Positions 17,317 through 25,613 are shown, numbered from the stretch's first letter. The stretch: DNA of 64,000 nt from Streptomyces cylindrosporus (GCF_022698165.1 NZ_JALDAY010000013.1:310001-374000), one strand, 5' to 3'. Numbers and translations: made by a program. Notes: generated from the sequence alone by a model not told the origin.

Positions 17317-17322
17317 GATGCG

Positions 17323-17835
17323 ATGCTGCCCGAAACGCGTGCACGACTTGTACCGACGATCGCTATCGCTGCTGTCACCTGGGTCACCGGGATCTGGGCC
17401 CTCCTGTACATCCATGATCACCTTGACGACCCGATGCCTGTGGTCATCCAATGGGGTGCATCAACGGCGCACCTCATTGCGCACCTCGTTGACGAGACGT
17501 CAGGGTTCATTCTCTTGCCTCTGGCGGTGGGCCTCAAAGCACCCAATAAGCTCAACTACTTTGCCATGATCCCCTTCGTCTACCTGCTGGGATCCACCCT
17601 GATGGTGGCCGAGCCAGTCGCAGGCTGGTACCTCTTCGGCGTCGCAACGCTTCTCGTCATGCTGTACGCCACCGTGGTCGTGTTCGCCGCCTTCACGAAA
17701 GACCGGGATCGGGGAGACCGCGCTCACGGGTTGGTCAAGACAATGAGCGGCTCCCCGGATTCTGGCGAACCTGCCCCTGAGACACCGCCCGAGTCAGGTC
17801 CGTCTTCACCCGGCGAAGCGCCTGGACCTGCCTAG
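17323..17835 (+). CDS. Membrane protein, about four TM segments
   Basis: A 170-residue protein starting MLPETRARLVPTIAIAAVTWV. Hydrophobic segments lie near residues 12-33, 55-75, 80-103 and 107-130, and the C-terminal 40 residues are Pro/Ser/Glu-rich and disordered. The ATG at 17323 follows a G-run that can act as ribosome-binding site. Lower GC content and codon use than neighbours suggest phage or element origin. No family recognised. Confidence 0.6.
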   Translation: MLPETRARLVPTIAIAAVTWVTGIWALLYIHDHLDDPMPVVIQWGASTAHLIAHLVDETSGFILLPLAVGLKAPNKLNYFAMIPFVYLLGSTLMVAEPVAGWYLFGVATLLVMLYATVVVFAAFTKDRDRGDRAHGLVKTMSGSPDSGEPAPETPPESGPSSPGEAPGPA

Positions 17836-17867
17836 CCGTGGGCGGCAGAGCCGTGGCCAACTGCTTC

Positions 17868-18404
17868 TCACACGCGCCGTGCACCAGACGCCCGCTTACT
17901 CGTAGTGGTCGTCTTCTTCGCAGGAGTTTTCTTTGCAGACGCCTTCTTGACCACCATGCCTGCTGGTCCCTGTGGTCCTCGCACACCTGGATCGCCACGC
18001 GGCCCAGCAGGACCGGGTGGCCCAGCAGGACCGGGTGGGCCTGGAGGACCAGAAGGGCCTGATGGGCCTTGGTCGCCTGGTTGCGCCTCAGCCCCGAGGG
18101 CCTCCTTGGCCGTATTCGCGACGGCTTTGATCCCGAAGTACGCGGTCGTGATCGCCGTGACGGCGGTGAAAGCGCTTGTGAGGATGGGGACTACGTGTTC
18201 ACCGTTCTCCCCAACGTTCGCGATGCCCCAGATCCCGGCGACGACGATCGCGAGGTCACTGGCCACAACGGCAGTCAGCCCGGTCACGGAGCGGAAGGCA
18301 TCCGCACTCTCCCCGTTACCCCTCTTGACCATCACGATGCTCAACACCGCGACGGCAAGTACGCCCGCGACGAGAACCAGCAGAGCGACATCCAGTGCAT
18401 CCAC
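17868..18404 (-). CDS. Membrane protein with collagen-like Gly-X-Y tail
   Basis: The 178-residue protein has three hydrophobic segments in its first 95 residues (DVALLVLVAGVLAVAVLSIV and VASDLAIVVAGIWGIA are clear). Then comes a collagen-like run of about 12 Gly-X-Y triplets (GPSGPSGPPGPPGPAGPPG...), and a Lys/Ala/Thr-rich basic tail (KKASAKKTPAKKTTTTSK). Collagen-like segments form trimers and in phages often occur in tail fibres; attached to a small membrane protein with a histone-like tail the arrangement is unusual. It lies inside the phage-like element and converges on the gene at 17323. Confidence 0.7.
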   Translation of the reverse strand: MDALDVALLVLVAGVLAVAVLSIVMVKRGNGESADAFRSVTGLTAVVASDLAIVVAGIWGIANVGENGEHVVPILTSAFTAVTAITTAYFGIKAVANTAKEALGAEAQPGDQGPSGPSGPPGPPGPAGPPGPAGPRGDPGVRGPQGPAGMVVKKASAKKTPAKKTTTTSKRASGARRV

Positions 18405-18506
18405 GGCGGCCCCATTTCAGCCCGGGCCGCACTTGGCCTGACGGCAGGATCACGAAGCACCATCGAAACTCAGTTTCATCCTGCCGCCACGGATACGCAC
18501 GTCGGC

Positions 18507-19367
18507 TCAGGTCGTGACCTTGCGCCACGGGGCGGCCGGGTCAGCCAGAGTGTCGAGGATCAGCTCACACCAGGTCACAGCAGCGTTGACCGTCAGGCGA
18601 GCGTGCCGGACCCCGAGTCCGGATGGTGCGCTGGCCTGGCCGTGACCACTCCCGAAGCCCTGGTTGCGCAGCTCTGCGACACCCACAGTGATGTTTACGG
18701 AGCCGGAGAGGATCTTCTTCACGGCCTTGCTGCCGTCAGGTCCGTCGGGAGCAGACGCGGCATCGAGCTTCAGCGACTTCTGTACCGTGCTGATCAGAGC
18801 CGGGAGCGCCGCGTTCTTGTCGACCTCGACACCCAGCTCCTGGAGAGCCGTCTTGGCCGTCGCCTCGATGAGCTGCTTGGCCGCGCCGATGGCTCCTTGC
18901 GGGTCGGTCGTCAGGTCACGCCGAATGCGCTCCAGCTCGATAGTGATGCCGGATGCGTCGCTCAGCGTGCTGAGGTCCCGAACCAGTACAGGCGGGTTGG
19001 ACCAGGAGATCCGCCCCTCCTTGTCGAGAGCGAACCCATCGCGTTCCAGGCGGACTCGAATGTCCTCCAGCCACTTCGGCGTGCTCTGGTCGTTCGGGTC
19101 GCGGTACTCGCGGATGAAGTCTTCGAATACTAGAAGCGCACGCCGAACCTGCGTCGGGTCAGCCCAATCCACGCCTTCCGCATAGAGCATGAACTCCGTG
19201 CGCCGTTGGCCTGAGTCCTGGTACTTCAGCTCATCCGGCGGGATGGGCGCGAATCCGTGGTTCTCCCACAACTCTGCCACGATCCGGAGCGCGAGGTCCG
19301 TAGCCAGAGAGCGGAAGGCGTTACGGGTCGCGGGGCTCACCAGCTCCCGCCGTGCGGTGACCGTCAT
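18507..19367 (-). CDS. Abortive-infection (Abi_C) family protein
   Basis: In the 286-residue protein the last 75 residues (ILSGSVNITVGVAELRNQGFGSGHG, ASAPSGLGVRHARLTVNAAVTWCEL) match the abortive-infection C-terminal domain (Abi_C), recognised by the AELRN...GxGHG pattern followed by a helical end. The first 200 residues contain helical regions such as DLALRIVAELWENHG and AIGAAKQLIEATAKTALQELG. Abi_C proteins are linked to phage resistance, but the mechanism is not defined by this sequence. Carried by a phage-like element, it would fit a superinfection-exclusion cargo gene. Confidence 0.7.
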   Translation of the reverse strand: MTVTARRELVSPATRNAFRSLATDLALRIVAELWENHGFAPIPPDELKYQDSGQRRTEFMLYAEGVDWADPTQVRRALLVFEDFIREYRDPNDQSTPKWLEDIRVRLERDGFALDKEGRISWSNPPVLVRDLSTLSDASGITIELERIRRDLTTDPQGAIGAAKQLIEATAKTALQELGVEVDKNAALPALISTVQKSLKLDAASAPDGPDGSKAVKKILSGSVNITVGVAELRNQGFGSGHGQASAPSGLGVRHARLTVNAAVTWCELILDTLADPAAPWRKVTT

Positions 19368-19759
19368 GGTTTGAAGATACGAGCAGCCCTTGACAACGTC
19401 ATGGCCTTTTCCACAAGACGGTTCAGATTCGCTCACTACCCAGGCGCATCACCTCCTGGAATCCTGACACCACTTAGTTAGCCGCAGGGGGTGGGGTGTG
19501 ATGTGGGCAGCGCTCTTCGGTGTGCTGGGGGCCGTACTAGGGTCTGGCGTCACGGGCTGGTTCGGACTGAGGCAGACACGCCATGCACGGCAGATGGCCG
19601 CGCTGGAGTCGATCACCACCTTCAGGACAGCCTTCAGCACACTGACCAGCTTCCTGGACACCACACTTCGAGCGCTGGAACGCGGTCAGGCAGTGGATCC
19701 AGAGTCCTTCGACGGGGCGCAGGAGAACCTCGCGCAGTCACTGTATGAAGCACGTCTTA

Positions 19760-20649
19760 GGTCGTGTCCGCAAAGTGGTGGGGTCGTTGGTCTGTTCGTG
19801 GTGCGCCGACATGAGCTGACGGATGAATCTTGGGCAGTGATCGAGCCGTTGCTGGCTCCGCCGCGGATGGGCCGCCCTGTCCGTGACCGGCGGCAGGTGG
19901 TCAACGGGATCCTGTGGAAGCTGTCCACCGGGGCCGCCTGGCGGGACCTGCCCGAACGCTACGGCCCGTGGAAGACGGTCTACGAACGCTTCCGCCGCTG
20001 GTCCGCCGACGGCACATGGGATCGCCTGCTGGCCCACGTCCAGCAGCATTCCGACGCGATCGGCACCGTCGACTGGACCATCGTGTGCATCGACTCCACC
20101 ACCGTGCGCGCCCACCAGCACGCGGCCGGGGCCCGAAAAGGGGGCAGGACTGGCCGGGCGAGGCGATCGGCCGCTCCCGCGGCGGACTGACCACGAAGAT
20201 CCACCTCGCCTGCGACGGCCGGGGCAGACCCCTGGCCTTCACCATCACCGCAGGCAACGTCAACGACTGCACCCAGTTTGAGGCGGTGATGGCCCGCATC
20301 CGCATCGAGCGGTGCGGGCCGGGCCGCCCTCGCACCCGCCCCGCGCTGGTCGCGGCGGACAAGGGCTACTCGTCCACGAACATCCGCGCCTACCTGCGCC
20401 GACGCGGCATCAAGGCGGCCATCCCGGAACGGATCGATCAGATCAACGGCCGTATCCGGCGCGGTGAGAGCCGGTGCCGGCTCAACCACGCGGCCTACCG
20501 ACGCCGCAACGTCGTCGAACGCTGCTTCAACCGGCTCAAGCACAACAAAGCCCTGGCCACCCGCTACGACAAACGAGCCCGGCACTACCAAGCCCTGGTC
20601 ACCCTCGCCTGCCTACGACTCTGGCTCCCCTGACATTGCGGACACGACC
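19760..20649 (+). mobile_element. IS5-family (IS427-type) insertion sequence, 890 bp
   Basis: The ends are inverted repeats beginning GGTCGTGTCCGCAA; the right end reads the same in reverse with changes further in. A TA dinucleotide flanks both sides (19758-19759 and 20650-20651), the target duplication expected for this group. The element holds one transposase in two overlapping frames and looks complete. Confidence 0.85.
19798..20633 (+). CDS. IS427-type transposase, made by ribosomal frameshift
   Basis: Frame one (VVRRHELTDESWAVIEPLL, WRDLPERYGPWKTVYERF, CIDSTTVRAHQHAAGARKGG) carries the first catalytic Asp. Frame two, overlapping it, carries the rest (RSRGGLTTKIHLACDGRGRP, VAADKGYSS, RNVVERCFNRLKHNKALATRYDK) with the second Asp and the YREK-like E motif. 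The switch lies at AAAAGGGGG (20136-20144), a typical slippery run, so the split is probably programmed and not a defect. A DDE transposase. Confidence 0.8.
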
Positions 20650-20864
20650 TAGGGCCCTGCCCGGCGCAGCAATTGACCGTCGACTGACAGGTCTCATACT
20701 GGCCCCGGTGCAAACCATCCACCGCCTCTGTACGGAGACCGGTGACGCCGAGGGCATCGCACAGGCTCGGCGCTATTGGCGAGAGCTGGAGCGAGCGCGC
20801 AATTACGTCAGCCACGAACTTGAACTGGTCTTGCGTGGCCCCGTCGGCATCAAGTCACCTGAAA

Positions 20865-21164
20865 TCAAGATCCCCTGGGACCTACCCCCGATCTGACCGC
20901 GATTCTGGTCAGTTCTGTCTTCACACGCCGGAGCATCCGGGTCTGGGAGGCCGTCAGAGTGGGAGCAATGGCCAACTGGGCCTGGACCCAGGCCGCTTCC
21001 TGACGCTCCCGCTCGGCGAAGGCCATCTGGTCCCTGACGAGGCCCCGGACGAGCTTCCGCATGGCCGGGGACCTGAGTGGCTTCCCGTTCACCACGGGCC
21101 CGTACGCGGGCTTTCGGAAACCGCCGGGGGTGTCCGGGTCGATGAGGACGAGGCGGCCCTTCAC
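20865..21164 (-). CDS. Small phage-type protein, 99 aa
   Basis: Starting at GTG 21164 with GGAG five bases upstream, it reads VKGRLVLIDPDTPGGFRKPAYGP..., helical from about residue 30, ending RMLRRVKTELTRIAV. The end resembles a short antisense reading (RRVKTDLTRAV) at 17790-17825, which may be a relic of a second copy. The start overlaps the stop of the upstream zinc-ribbon gene (GTGA), so it is part of a small-gene operon. Function unknown; it looks like an early phage gene. Confidence 0.6.
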   Translation of the reverse strand: MKGRLVLIDPDTPGGFRKPAYGPVVNGKPLRSPAMRKLVRGLVRDQMAFAERERQEAAWVQAQLAIAPTLTASQTRMLRRVKTELTRIAVRSGVGPRGS

Positions 21165-21332
21165 GAGAACTCCGGCTGTGCGGGCTCGTATCCGTTGGCC
21201 CCGACGACAGGGCACAGCGGCTCCCCGTCCTCGTGAGACCACGAGGGAGCGTCTCCCCAAGCCGGGGTCCAGGACGAGGGCTCGGCCTCCACGGCCGGCT
21301 CACCGCACTGGGAGCAGCACGGCGCGGCTCAT
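21161..21332 (-). pseudogene. Small zinc-ribbon protein with one-base frameshift
   Basis: From the ATG at 21332 (preceded by GGTGGAGG) the frame stops after 10 codons. One base over, CSQCGEPAVEAEPSSW and HEDGEPLCPVVGANGYEP read on to a stop at 21161, overlapping the next start. That is a typical short phage protein of the CxxC...C type. One extra base near 21320-21326 explains both halves, either a real mutation or a sequence error. Confidence 0.55.
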
Positions 21333-21367
21333 CCCTGGGCCTCCACCTTCAGCCAGAAGCCCGGGTT

Positions 21368-21490
21368 CTACTCGGCCTCGCGGGCCACCAGGGCGTCCTT
21401 CTGCTCCTCGGTCATGTCGGTGACGCCGTACACGACGCCACCCCGGATCTTGTACTCGTAGTCGTTTGAGAACGCGGTGACCTGGTACAT
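21368..21490 (-). CDS. Very small phage-type protein, 40 aa
   Basis: Reads MYQVTAFSNDYEYKIRGG, VVYGVTDMTEEQKDALVARE and ends at TAG. Its ATG overlaps the stop of the upstream gene (TGATG), so coupled translation is likely. Function unknown. Confidence 0.6.
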   Translation of the reverse strand: MYQVTAFSNDYEYKIRGGVVYGVTDMTEEQKDALVAREAE

Positions 21491-21669
21491 CAGACGCTCC
21501 CGTCCTGCCACGCCTCGCGGGAGTCGAAGACGAGTGTCTTGCCCTCGCGGGACTGGACGAACGTGTCGACCGCCTCAGCGGGCCCGTACGGGACGAGCTG
21601 GGTCCCGTTGTGGGGATAGCCGTACGACCAGCAGACGGCCCAGGAGCCGTCCAGTTCGAGCAGGGACAC
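21490..21669 (-). CDS. Small phage-type protein, 59 aa
   Basis: From GTG 21669 with a G-rich ribosome-binding region (GGCGGGG): VSLLELDGSWAVCWSYGYPH, then QLVPYGPAEAVDTFVQ and DSREAWQDGSV. An in-frame stop lies 15 codons further up. The tight junction with the next gene supports it. Function unknown. Confidence 0.55.
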   Translation of the reverse strand: MSLLELDGSWAVCWSYGYPHNGTQLVPYGPAEAVDTFVQSREGKTLVFDSREAWQDGSV

Positions 21670-21722
21670 CCGGTCCCCGCCGTCAGTCTCGTAATGGCCT
21701 CTCAGTGCCTATTCCACCGTGC

Positions 21723-21863
21723 TCACCAGTCCCCGTCGTGTACCGGCTCTTCGTCGTCGAAGAGCATTGCGTTGGCCTGCTCCGCCATCGAGCCGGGCGG
21801 GACGAACGGGCACACGGGCGGACAGGCGTACTTGCCGTCTTCGCAGGTCTCACACTGCGCCAC
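21723..21863 (-). CDS. Small Cys-rich phage-type protein, 46 aa
   Basis: From GTG 21863 with GGGAG five bases upstream: VAQCETCEDGKYACPPVCPF, a C-x2-C-x6-C-x3-C pattern that could bind zinc, then an acidic end (LFDDEEPVHDGDW). It is the first of the run of small genes read toward 20865. Confidence 0.55.
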   Translation of the reverse strand: MAQCETCEDGKYACPPVCPFVPPGSMAEQANAMLFDDEEPVHDGDW

Positions 21864-21976
21864 AGGTACTCCCGTTTTTAAAGTCCGCTAGCCCCAGATA
21901 TACGTGAAGCCCCCACCGGATAAATTGGAGAGGGCCTGCCGAGACAGCGTACAGGATTCATTGGAGCTTCTGGATC

Positions 21977-21996
21977 TCTCCAACAATTCTTGGAGA
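21977..21996. promoter_or_regulatory. Palindrome upstream of the small phage-type operon
   Basis: TCTCCAA and TTGGAGA are separated by CAATTC. It lies about 115 bases before the first small gene and downstream of the metalloprotease-like gene. It may be an operator or a short terminator. Its centre resembles the hairpin at 17297 (CCAA...CTTGG). Confidence 0.4.
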
Positions 21997-22043
21997 TATC
22001 AGACGCCCAGGCCCCACCCTGGAGAGGGCACAACGGGTTCAGG

Positions 22044-22622
22044 TCACAGAAGGTGCGCGAGCCACAGAGGGTCAGCCGCTACCCGCTCAGCGACCTCGTT
22101 GGACGTCTCCGCGAAGGTCCGGTCCCAGATGGCCTGGACACCGGGCGGCAGATACTTCCGCATAAGACTTCGATACGCCTCAATCCATCGCGAACCATGC
22201 CCACATCTCACTGTCTCAGAATCGACGAGGAGATGAGCGATCTCATGTAGAGCGACCAGTCGACGGAGACCCTCTGCCTTGACGTCGATGTATGCGACAA
22301 GTCGTGGCCCGATCAAGTCATTACCGTCGAACCAATTCGGCACAGTGAACCAGCGTGCGGCAGCCGCAGAGTCCGCGAACCAGTTCTGAACGTGCGCGGG
22401 AAGCCGGTGGACCTCGGAGATCATCAGGTACTCGACACGCCGCTCGGCGGACCAGATCGACTCGGCGAACGACCTGAACTCGCCGATGGCCAACGGCTCT
22501 GATTGCTCAGCTCCAGGATCCAGCCCCATCACATGGTGATCGGCGCCAGCCGCAGTGAACGCCTCTCGGACAGTAGCAAGCGCCTGCTCGCGCATCGACT
22601 CGTGGTCATCAGTCGCAGACAC
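22044..22622 (-). CDS. HExxH metallopeptidase-like protein
   Basis: The 192-residue protein has one HExxH zinc motif (ALHEIAHLLVDSE) in a helix after a strand (RLVAYIDVKAEGLRRLV), then HGSRWIEAYRSLMRKYL, whose Trp/Glu may supply the third ligand region. The overall pattern (YLMISEVHRLPAH, RWFTVPNWF) resembles the actinobacterial putative metallohydrolase family TIGR04338. A catalytic role is plausible but not shown. It is upstream of and co-directional with the small phage-type genes. Confidence 0.6.
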   Translation of the reverse strand: MSATDDHESMREQALATVREAFTAAGADHHVMGLDPGAEQSEPLAIGEFRSFAESIWSAERRVEYLMISEVHRLPAHVQNWFADSAAAARWFTVPNWFDGNDLIGPRLVAYIDVKAEGLRRLVALHEIAHLLVDSETVRCGHGSRWIEAYRSLMRKYLPPGVQAIWDRTFAETSNEVAERVAADPLWLAHLL

Positions 22623-22650
22623 ACCGTCAGTCTCTCACCAGGGAAGGTGG

Positions 22651-23445
22651 TCACATCGAGAGTCCCGTGACCCGGCGCCTCATGGCGGCCAGCTGCTCCC
22701 GCTTGACCTCCTCGGAATGGGCCATGAACTCCCGGGCCCCCCAAGGATTCCTGAGCCGGCCGTTCGTCCAAGACGGCCGGACTCGACGGGACCGGGCCCA
22801 CCTCCTTGGCCTGGGTGACCAGGTGGTCGTACATGGCCATCTCGTCGCCCTGCTCGACCAGCTCGCGCCACTCCTGGGCCGCGTCCTCGGGCAGCTCGTC
22901 CAGGAACGCCTGACGGGTCCGGGGGTTGGCGGCCCGCCAGGCGATGGCGCCCTCGGGGGGTACCCCTGCGGGCTGCCGTGGCGCGCTCCTTCTGATCCCG
23001 GGCCATAGCCGTGTACAGCTTGGTCTTGTCGCCCAAGTGCCCGCAGTACATCGAGCCGTCCGGGTGGAGCACCGAGCGGAAGGCCAGGATGTAGTACTTC
23101 GAGCGGCCCACCTTCTGCTCGATCACCAGGCCCAGGGGGTTCGCCTTCCAGCGGTCCAGGAGGCGCCGGACCGGACGCTCCGCCAGTCCCGTGAGGGCCA
23201 TCAGGTCGGCCTGGGTCACGGCGATGTTCCGGACCCCGAAGAGGGCGGCCAAGCGCCAGGCGTGCTTGCCGAGGTTCTCCTCCGCCCACAGGTCGTTGGC
23301 GGTGTCCAGGATCGTCAGGAGGGTCCAGGAGGAGGACCTCGGGGCTCCCCACTCCGTCAGCTTCTCGAACTCCTCGTGGGCCAGGACCAGGGCTTCCTCC
23401 AGCCCCTCCGCGATACCGGTCGTCTCCCGCCCATTACCCCTCTGA
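22651..23445 (-). pseudogene. Phage-type HTH protein with several frameshifts
   Basis: Three frames each carry part of one protein. The first reads SSSWTLLTILDTANDLWAEE, ITQ-type winged-helix sequence (VTQADLMALTGLAERPVRRLLDRW) and KYYILAFRSVLHPDG. After a run of six C near 22955 the next frame continues AIAWRAANPRTRQAFLDELP, QGDEMAMYDHLVTQAKEVGP. Near 22770 the third ends LRNPWGAREFMAHSEEVKRE...TGLSM. No convincing start codon was found at the 5' end. It is a decayed or badly sequenced phage regulator/replication-type protein. Confidence 0.6.
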
Positions 23446-23480
23446 GGGTCTTCTGTGCGTCCGTCGACCCCGACGAGCTG

Positions 23481-23582
23481 ATGGCGAATACCCATCCGAC
23501 CGTGTTGGAGCCGCACAAGACGGTGTACGAGCCCGAGCGGGGCGGTCACTACCCGGCGCAGGACTCGGAGGAGCAGCGGTGA
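23481..23582 (+). CDS. Very small ORF, 33 aa
   Basis: Reads MANTHPTVLEPHKTVYEPER, then acidic residues to TGA, which overlaps the GTG of the next gene (GTGA). Coupling to the next gene is the main support; no clear ribosome-binding site. Confidence 0.4.
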   Translation: MANTHPTVLEPHKTVYEPERGGHYPAQDSEEQR

Positions 23583-23791
23583 CCGACGACCAGTACGCAG
23601 CCGACTACGCGGTGATCGAGCAGGACATGATGACCGCCCAGGATCTGGAGTTCGGGGCCTACGCCGGATACCTCGCGGAGTACGGCATCAAGCTCCGGGA
23701 ACTGGCCGCGAGCTACGACGATCCCGAGATGGCGTACCGCCACCTCCTCGCGTACTCGGACGACGTCCTGGACCGCATCAACGGCCAGTAG
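23579..23791 (+). CDS. Small acidic helical protein, 70 aa
   Basis: From GTG 23579: MTDDQYAADYAVIEQDMMTA, LEFGAYAGYLAEYGIKLREL, YDDPEMAYRHLLAYSDDVLD. It is acidic and probably all-helical, like many small phage proteins. GGAGGAGC precedes the start by a suitable distance. Function unknown. Confidence 0.6.
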   Translation: MTDDQYAADYAVIEQDMMTAQDLEFGAYAGYLAEYGIKLRELAASYDDPEMAYRHLLAYSDDVLDRINGQ

Positions 23792-23826
23792 GTCATAGGA
23801 CGGCAGGTGTTGACGGGATCAGCCCC

Positions 23827-24381
23827 ATGCGGGTTGGTCCCGTCGGCATGATGATCGGTGTGCAGACAGAGACATTGGTGGGTCTGATCAGCGGTCTTGG
23901 AGGCGCTGTGATCGGCTCCATGGGAGCCCTGGGCGGGGCCTGGTTGCAGCAGCGGTCCCAAGCGAAGAACTCCAAGCGAGAGCGCGATGAGCAACGCGCC
24001 CTGTCCTCGGGAGAAGTCGCCTTGAACGAGCTGCTCCGGCTGAACCAGCTCACGGACGCTGTTGTGCGCGGGACTGCTGAGGAGAACTGGAAGGAACAGG
24101 CGGCTGAGCTTGTGCGGCATGCCGAGATCGCGATCAGGGTGATCCCGAACTCGTTCGACCTCCGCGAGACGATGGCCCACTACTTCTTCGCCATGCAGCA
24201 TTACCACTTCGTGGGCAATTCAGGGGCACTTGCAACCATGACGTTGCGTACGGCTTCCGCCGAGGGGTTCAATGCTCTGGCCGCGTTCCTGCGGGGAGAC
24301 GAACTCCCGAAGCACAGTGAGACGTTCCTCGCGATGGAGAGACGCATCCAGGTGGCTTACATGCGTGACCTCGCGTCATGA
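23827..24381 (+). CDS. Membrane-anchored helical protein, 184 aa
   Basis: A TM segment (TETLVGLISGLGGAVIGSMGALGGAWLQQ) is followed by a charged coiled-coil-like stretch (RSQAKNSKRERDEQRALSS) and a helical domain. It has the same build as the proteins at 15365, 19501 and 44031. The first ATG (23827) has GGGA upstream; starts at 23848 or 23851 are possible. Function unknown. Confidence 0.65.
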   Translation: MRVGPVGMMIGVQTETLVGLISGLGGAVIGSMGALGGAWLQQRSQAKNSKRERDEQRALSSGEVALNELLRLNQLTDAVVRGTAEENWKEQAAELVRHAEIAIRVIPNSFDLRETMAHYFFAMQHYHFVGNSGALATMTLRTASAEGFNALAAFLRGDELPKHSETFLAMERRIQVAYMRDLAS

Positions 24382-24459
24382 CGCCCGTCAGAGACATGCT
24401 TGCGTTTTGAAACACCGGACCGCATAATCGCGATCAGCAGGACCACTGTGTCCGCGTGC

Positions 24460-24492
24460 AGGCCCCGACTCCCCAGGAGACCGGGGCCTTTT
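24460..24492 (+). terminator. Rho-independent terminator
   Basis: AGGCCCC pairs with GGGGCCT and is followed by a short T run. It lies between the gene ending at 24381 and the excisionase-like gene at 24513. Confidence 0.65.
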
Positions 24493-24512
24493 CGTGTTTC
24501 AGGGAGGCCGTC

Positions 24513-24722
24513 GTGGAGGACGAGCCCTGGCTGACGGTCAAGGAGGCCGCGCTCCTGGCAGGCGTGGACGTCCAGACCATCTACTCCTGGGTCCGCCGAG
24601 GCCACCTGGAGGTCACCGGGCTCGACCACCGTGGCCGGAAGCTCTTCCGTCACCTCGACGTCGCCAAGGCGGAGATGGCCACCCGGACCAGGGCCAAGCG
24701 CGTGCTGGTTCCTGCTGCCTGA
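24513..24722 (+). CDS. Excisionase/MerR-like HTH protein, 69 aa
   Basis: From GTG 24513, with GGGAGG five bases upstream, it reads VEDEPWLTVKEAALLAGVDV, TIYSWVRRGHLEV, then RKLFRHLDVAKAEMATRTRA. This is the winged HTH of excisionases and helix-turn-helix 17-type proteins. It may be the recombination directionality factor or a small regulator of the phage-like element. A start inside the preceding terminator (24456) is unlikely. Confidence 0.75.
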   Translation: MEDEPWLTVKEAALLAGVDVQTIYSWVRRGHLEVTGLDHRGRKLFRHLDVAKAEMATRTRAKRVLVPAA

Positions 24723-24724
24723 CG

Positions 24725-25504
24725 TTAAGTGTTCGTCGGCTCGTCAGGACCGACGATCTCTGAAGGGATTACCCCAGTGTCGGCATCGCCATTGACGCCA
24801 GTCATGTGCTTGATGAGATCCGCAAGCATCCCTTGGTGCGTTCGATAATCAGCGGTGATGTCAGGCAGCTCCGCTCCAGAGAACTTGAGGATCAAAGCGG
24901 CCTGGAGGCGAGCCTGCAAGAGTGGATCTTTGACCTCTCCGAGCAACTGGACGGCCTGACCTGCATCCCGCTCGACTTTCATGTCCTGCCGGAGTGACTG
25001 TGTCTGGCTCTCCATGTGCTTCAACGCCATGTCCGCTCGCCGGTGGAACAAGGTTCCGATGACAGTCATGGCAAGACCCGCCACGCTGGCCGTGACGGAT
25101 GCATACTGATCTCCGGTGCTGTTAGCTTTGAAGATGGCCGCGCCTATTCCAGCGAGCAGGATGGCGCCGCCCACTATGGAGCAGGTCAGGCTTACGGCGA
25201 AGCTGCGGCGCGCCTGGGTCAACCCGTAGGCGTAGTACTCGATAAGAAGCTTGGCGAAGTGCGTCTCAGCCTGTTCCTCGGGTTCGGGTTGACCAGGATG
25301 GTCTGCTCGTGATGACGAGTCCTCGCCTGCTCCCTCCGCCTCACCGAGCACCTCGACTCGCAAACGACGGCGCTCCGAATCCACGGAGGAGAGAAGAGCC
25401 TTGGCCAATTGACTGCTTACCTTCGGAAGAAGGTACAAAGCGAACGGACCGGCTAGAAAAATTGCCAGCGCTGGCAACACTTTCGCCCATGCATCGTTGG
25501 TCAC
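24725..25504 (-). CDS. TRADD-N-associated membrane domain protein
   Basis: A 259-residue protein with an N-terminal TM segment (VLPALAIFLAGPFALYLLP), then EYYAYGLTQARRSFAVSLTCS leading into a TM pair (SLTCSIVGGAILLAGIGAAIF and VTASVAGLAMTVIGTLF), then a helical cytoplasmic tail. The EYY...L.QA..SF.(V/F)SL pattern before two TM segments is the one I know from the cyanobacterial-type TRADD-N-associated 2-TM domain, described among bacterial conflict and cell-death systems. It converges on the excisionase-like gene within the phage-like element and may be a defence or exclusion gene. Domain assignment is by eye. Confidence 0.6.
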   Translation of the reverse strand: MTNDAWAKVLPALAIFLAGPFALYLLPKVSSQLAKALLSSVDSERRRLRVEVLGEAEGAGEDSSSRADHPGQPEPEEQAETHFAKLLIEYYAYGLTQARRSFAVSLTCSIVGGAILLAGIGAAIFKANSTGDQYASVTASVAGLAMTVIGTLFHRRADMALKHMESQTQSLRQDMKVERDAGQAVQLLGEVKDPLLQARLQAALILKFSGAELPDITADYRTHQGMLADLIKHMTGVNGDADTGVIPSEIVGPDEPTNT

Positions 25505-25613
25505 ACTCCAACCCTGTCAGAGCGCCTGTGCGTCGTCTGGGTAATCGATAGGACAGTCGTTGCCTCCTGACCGGTCACCCGTCACCACACGCACGTGAGG
25601 GGGTGAGCCGGCC

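Larger units (their letters stand above)
19501..20896 (+). pseudogene. Membrane-anchored helical protein gene interrupted by an IS
   Basis: The first part (MWAALFGVLGAVLGSGVTGWFGLRQTRHARQM...) runs to 19759. The IS follows, then the second part (ALPGAAIDRRLTGLILAPVQTIHRL ... KIPWDLPPI) ends at 20896. Removing 19760-20649 plus one copy of the TA target restores one open frame of about 168 codons (LYEARLR joined to ALPGAAID). The uninterrupted protein belongs to the same TM-plus-helical type as those at 15365 and 23827. The insertion has inactivated it. Confidence 0.8.
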
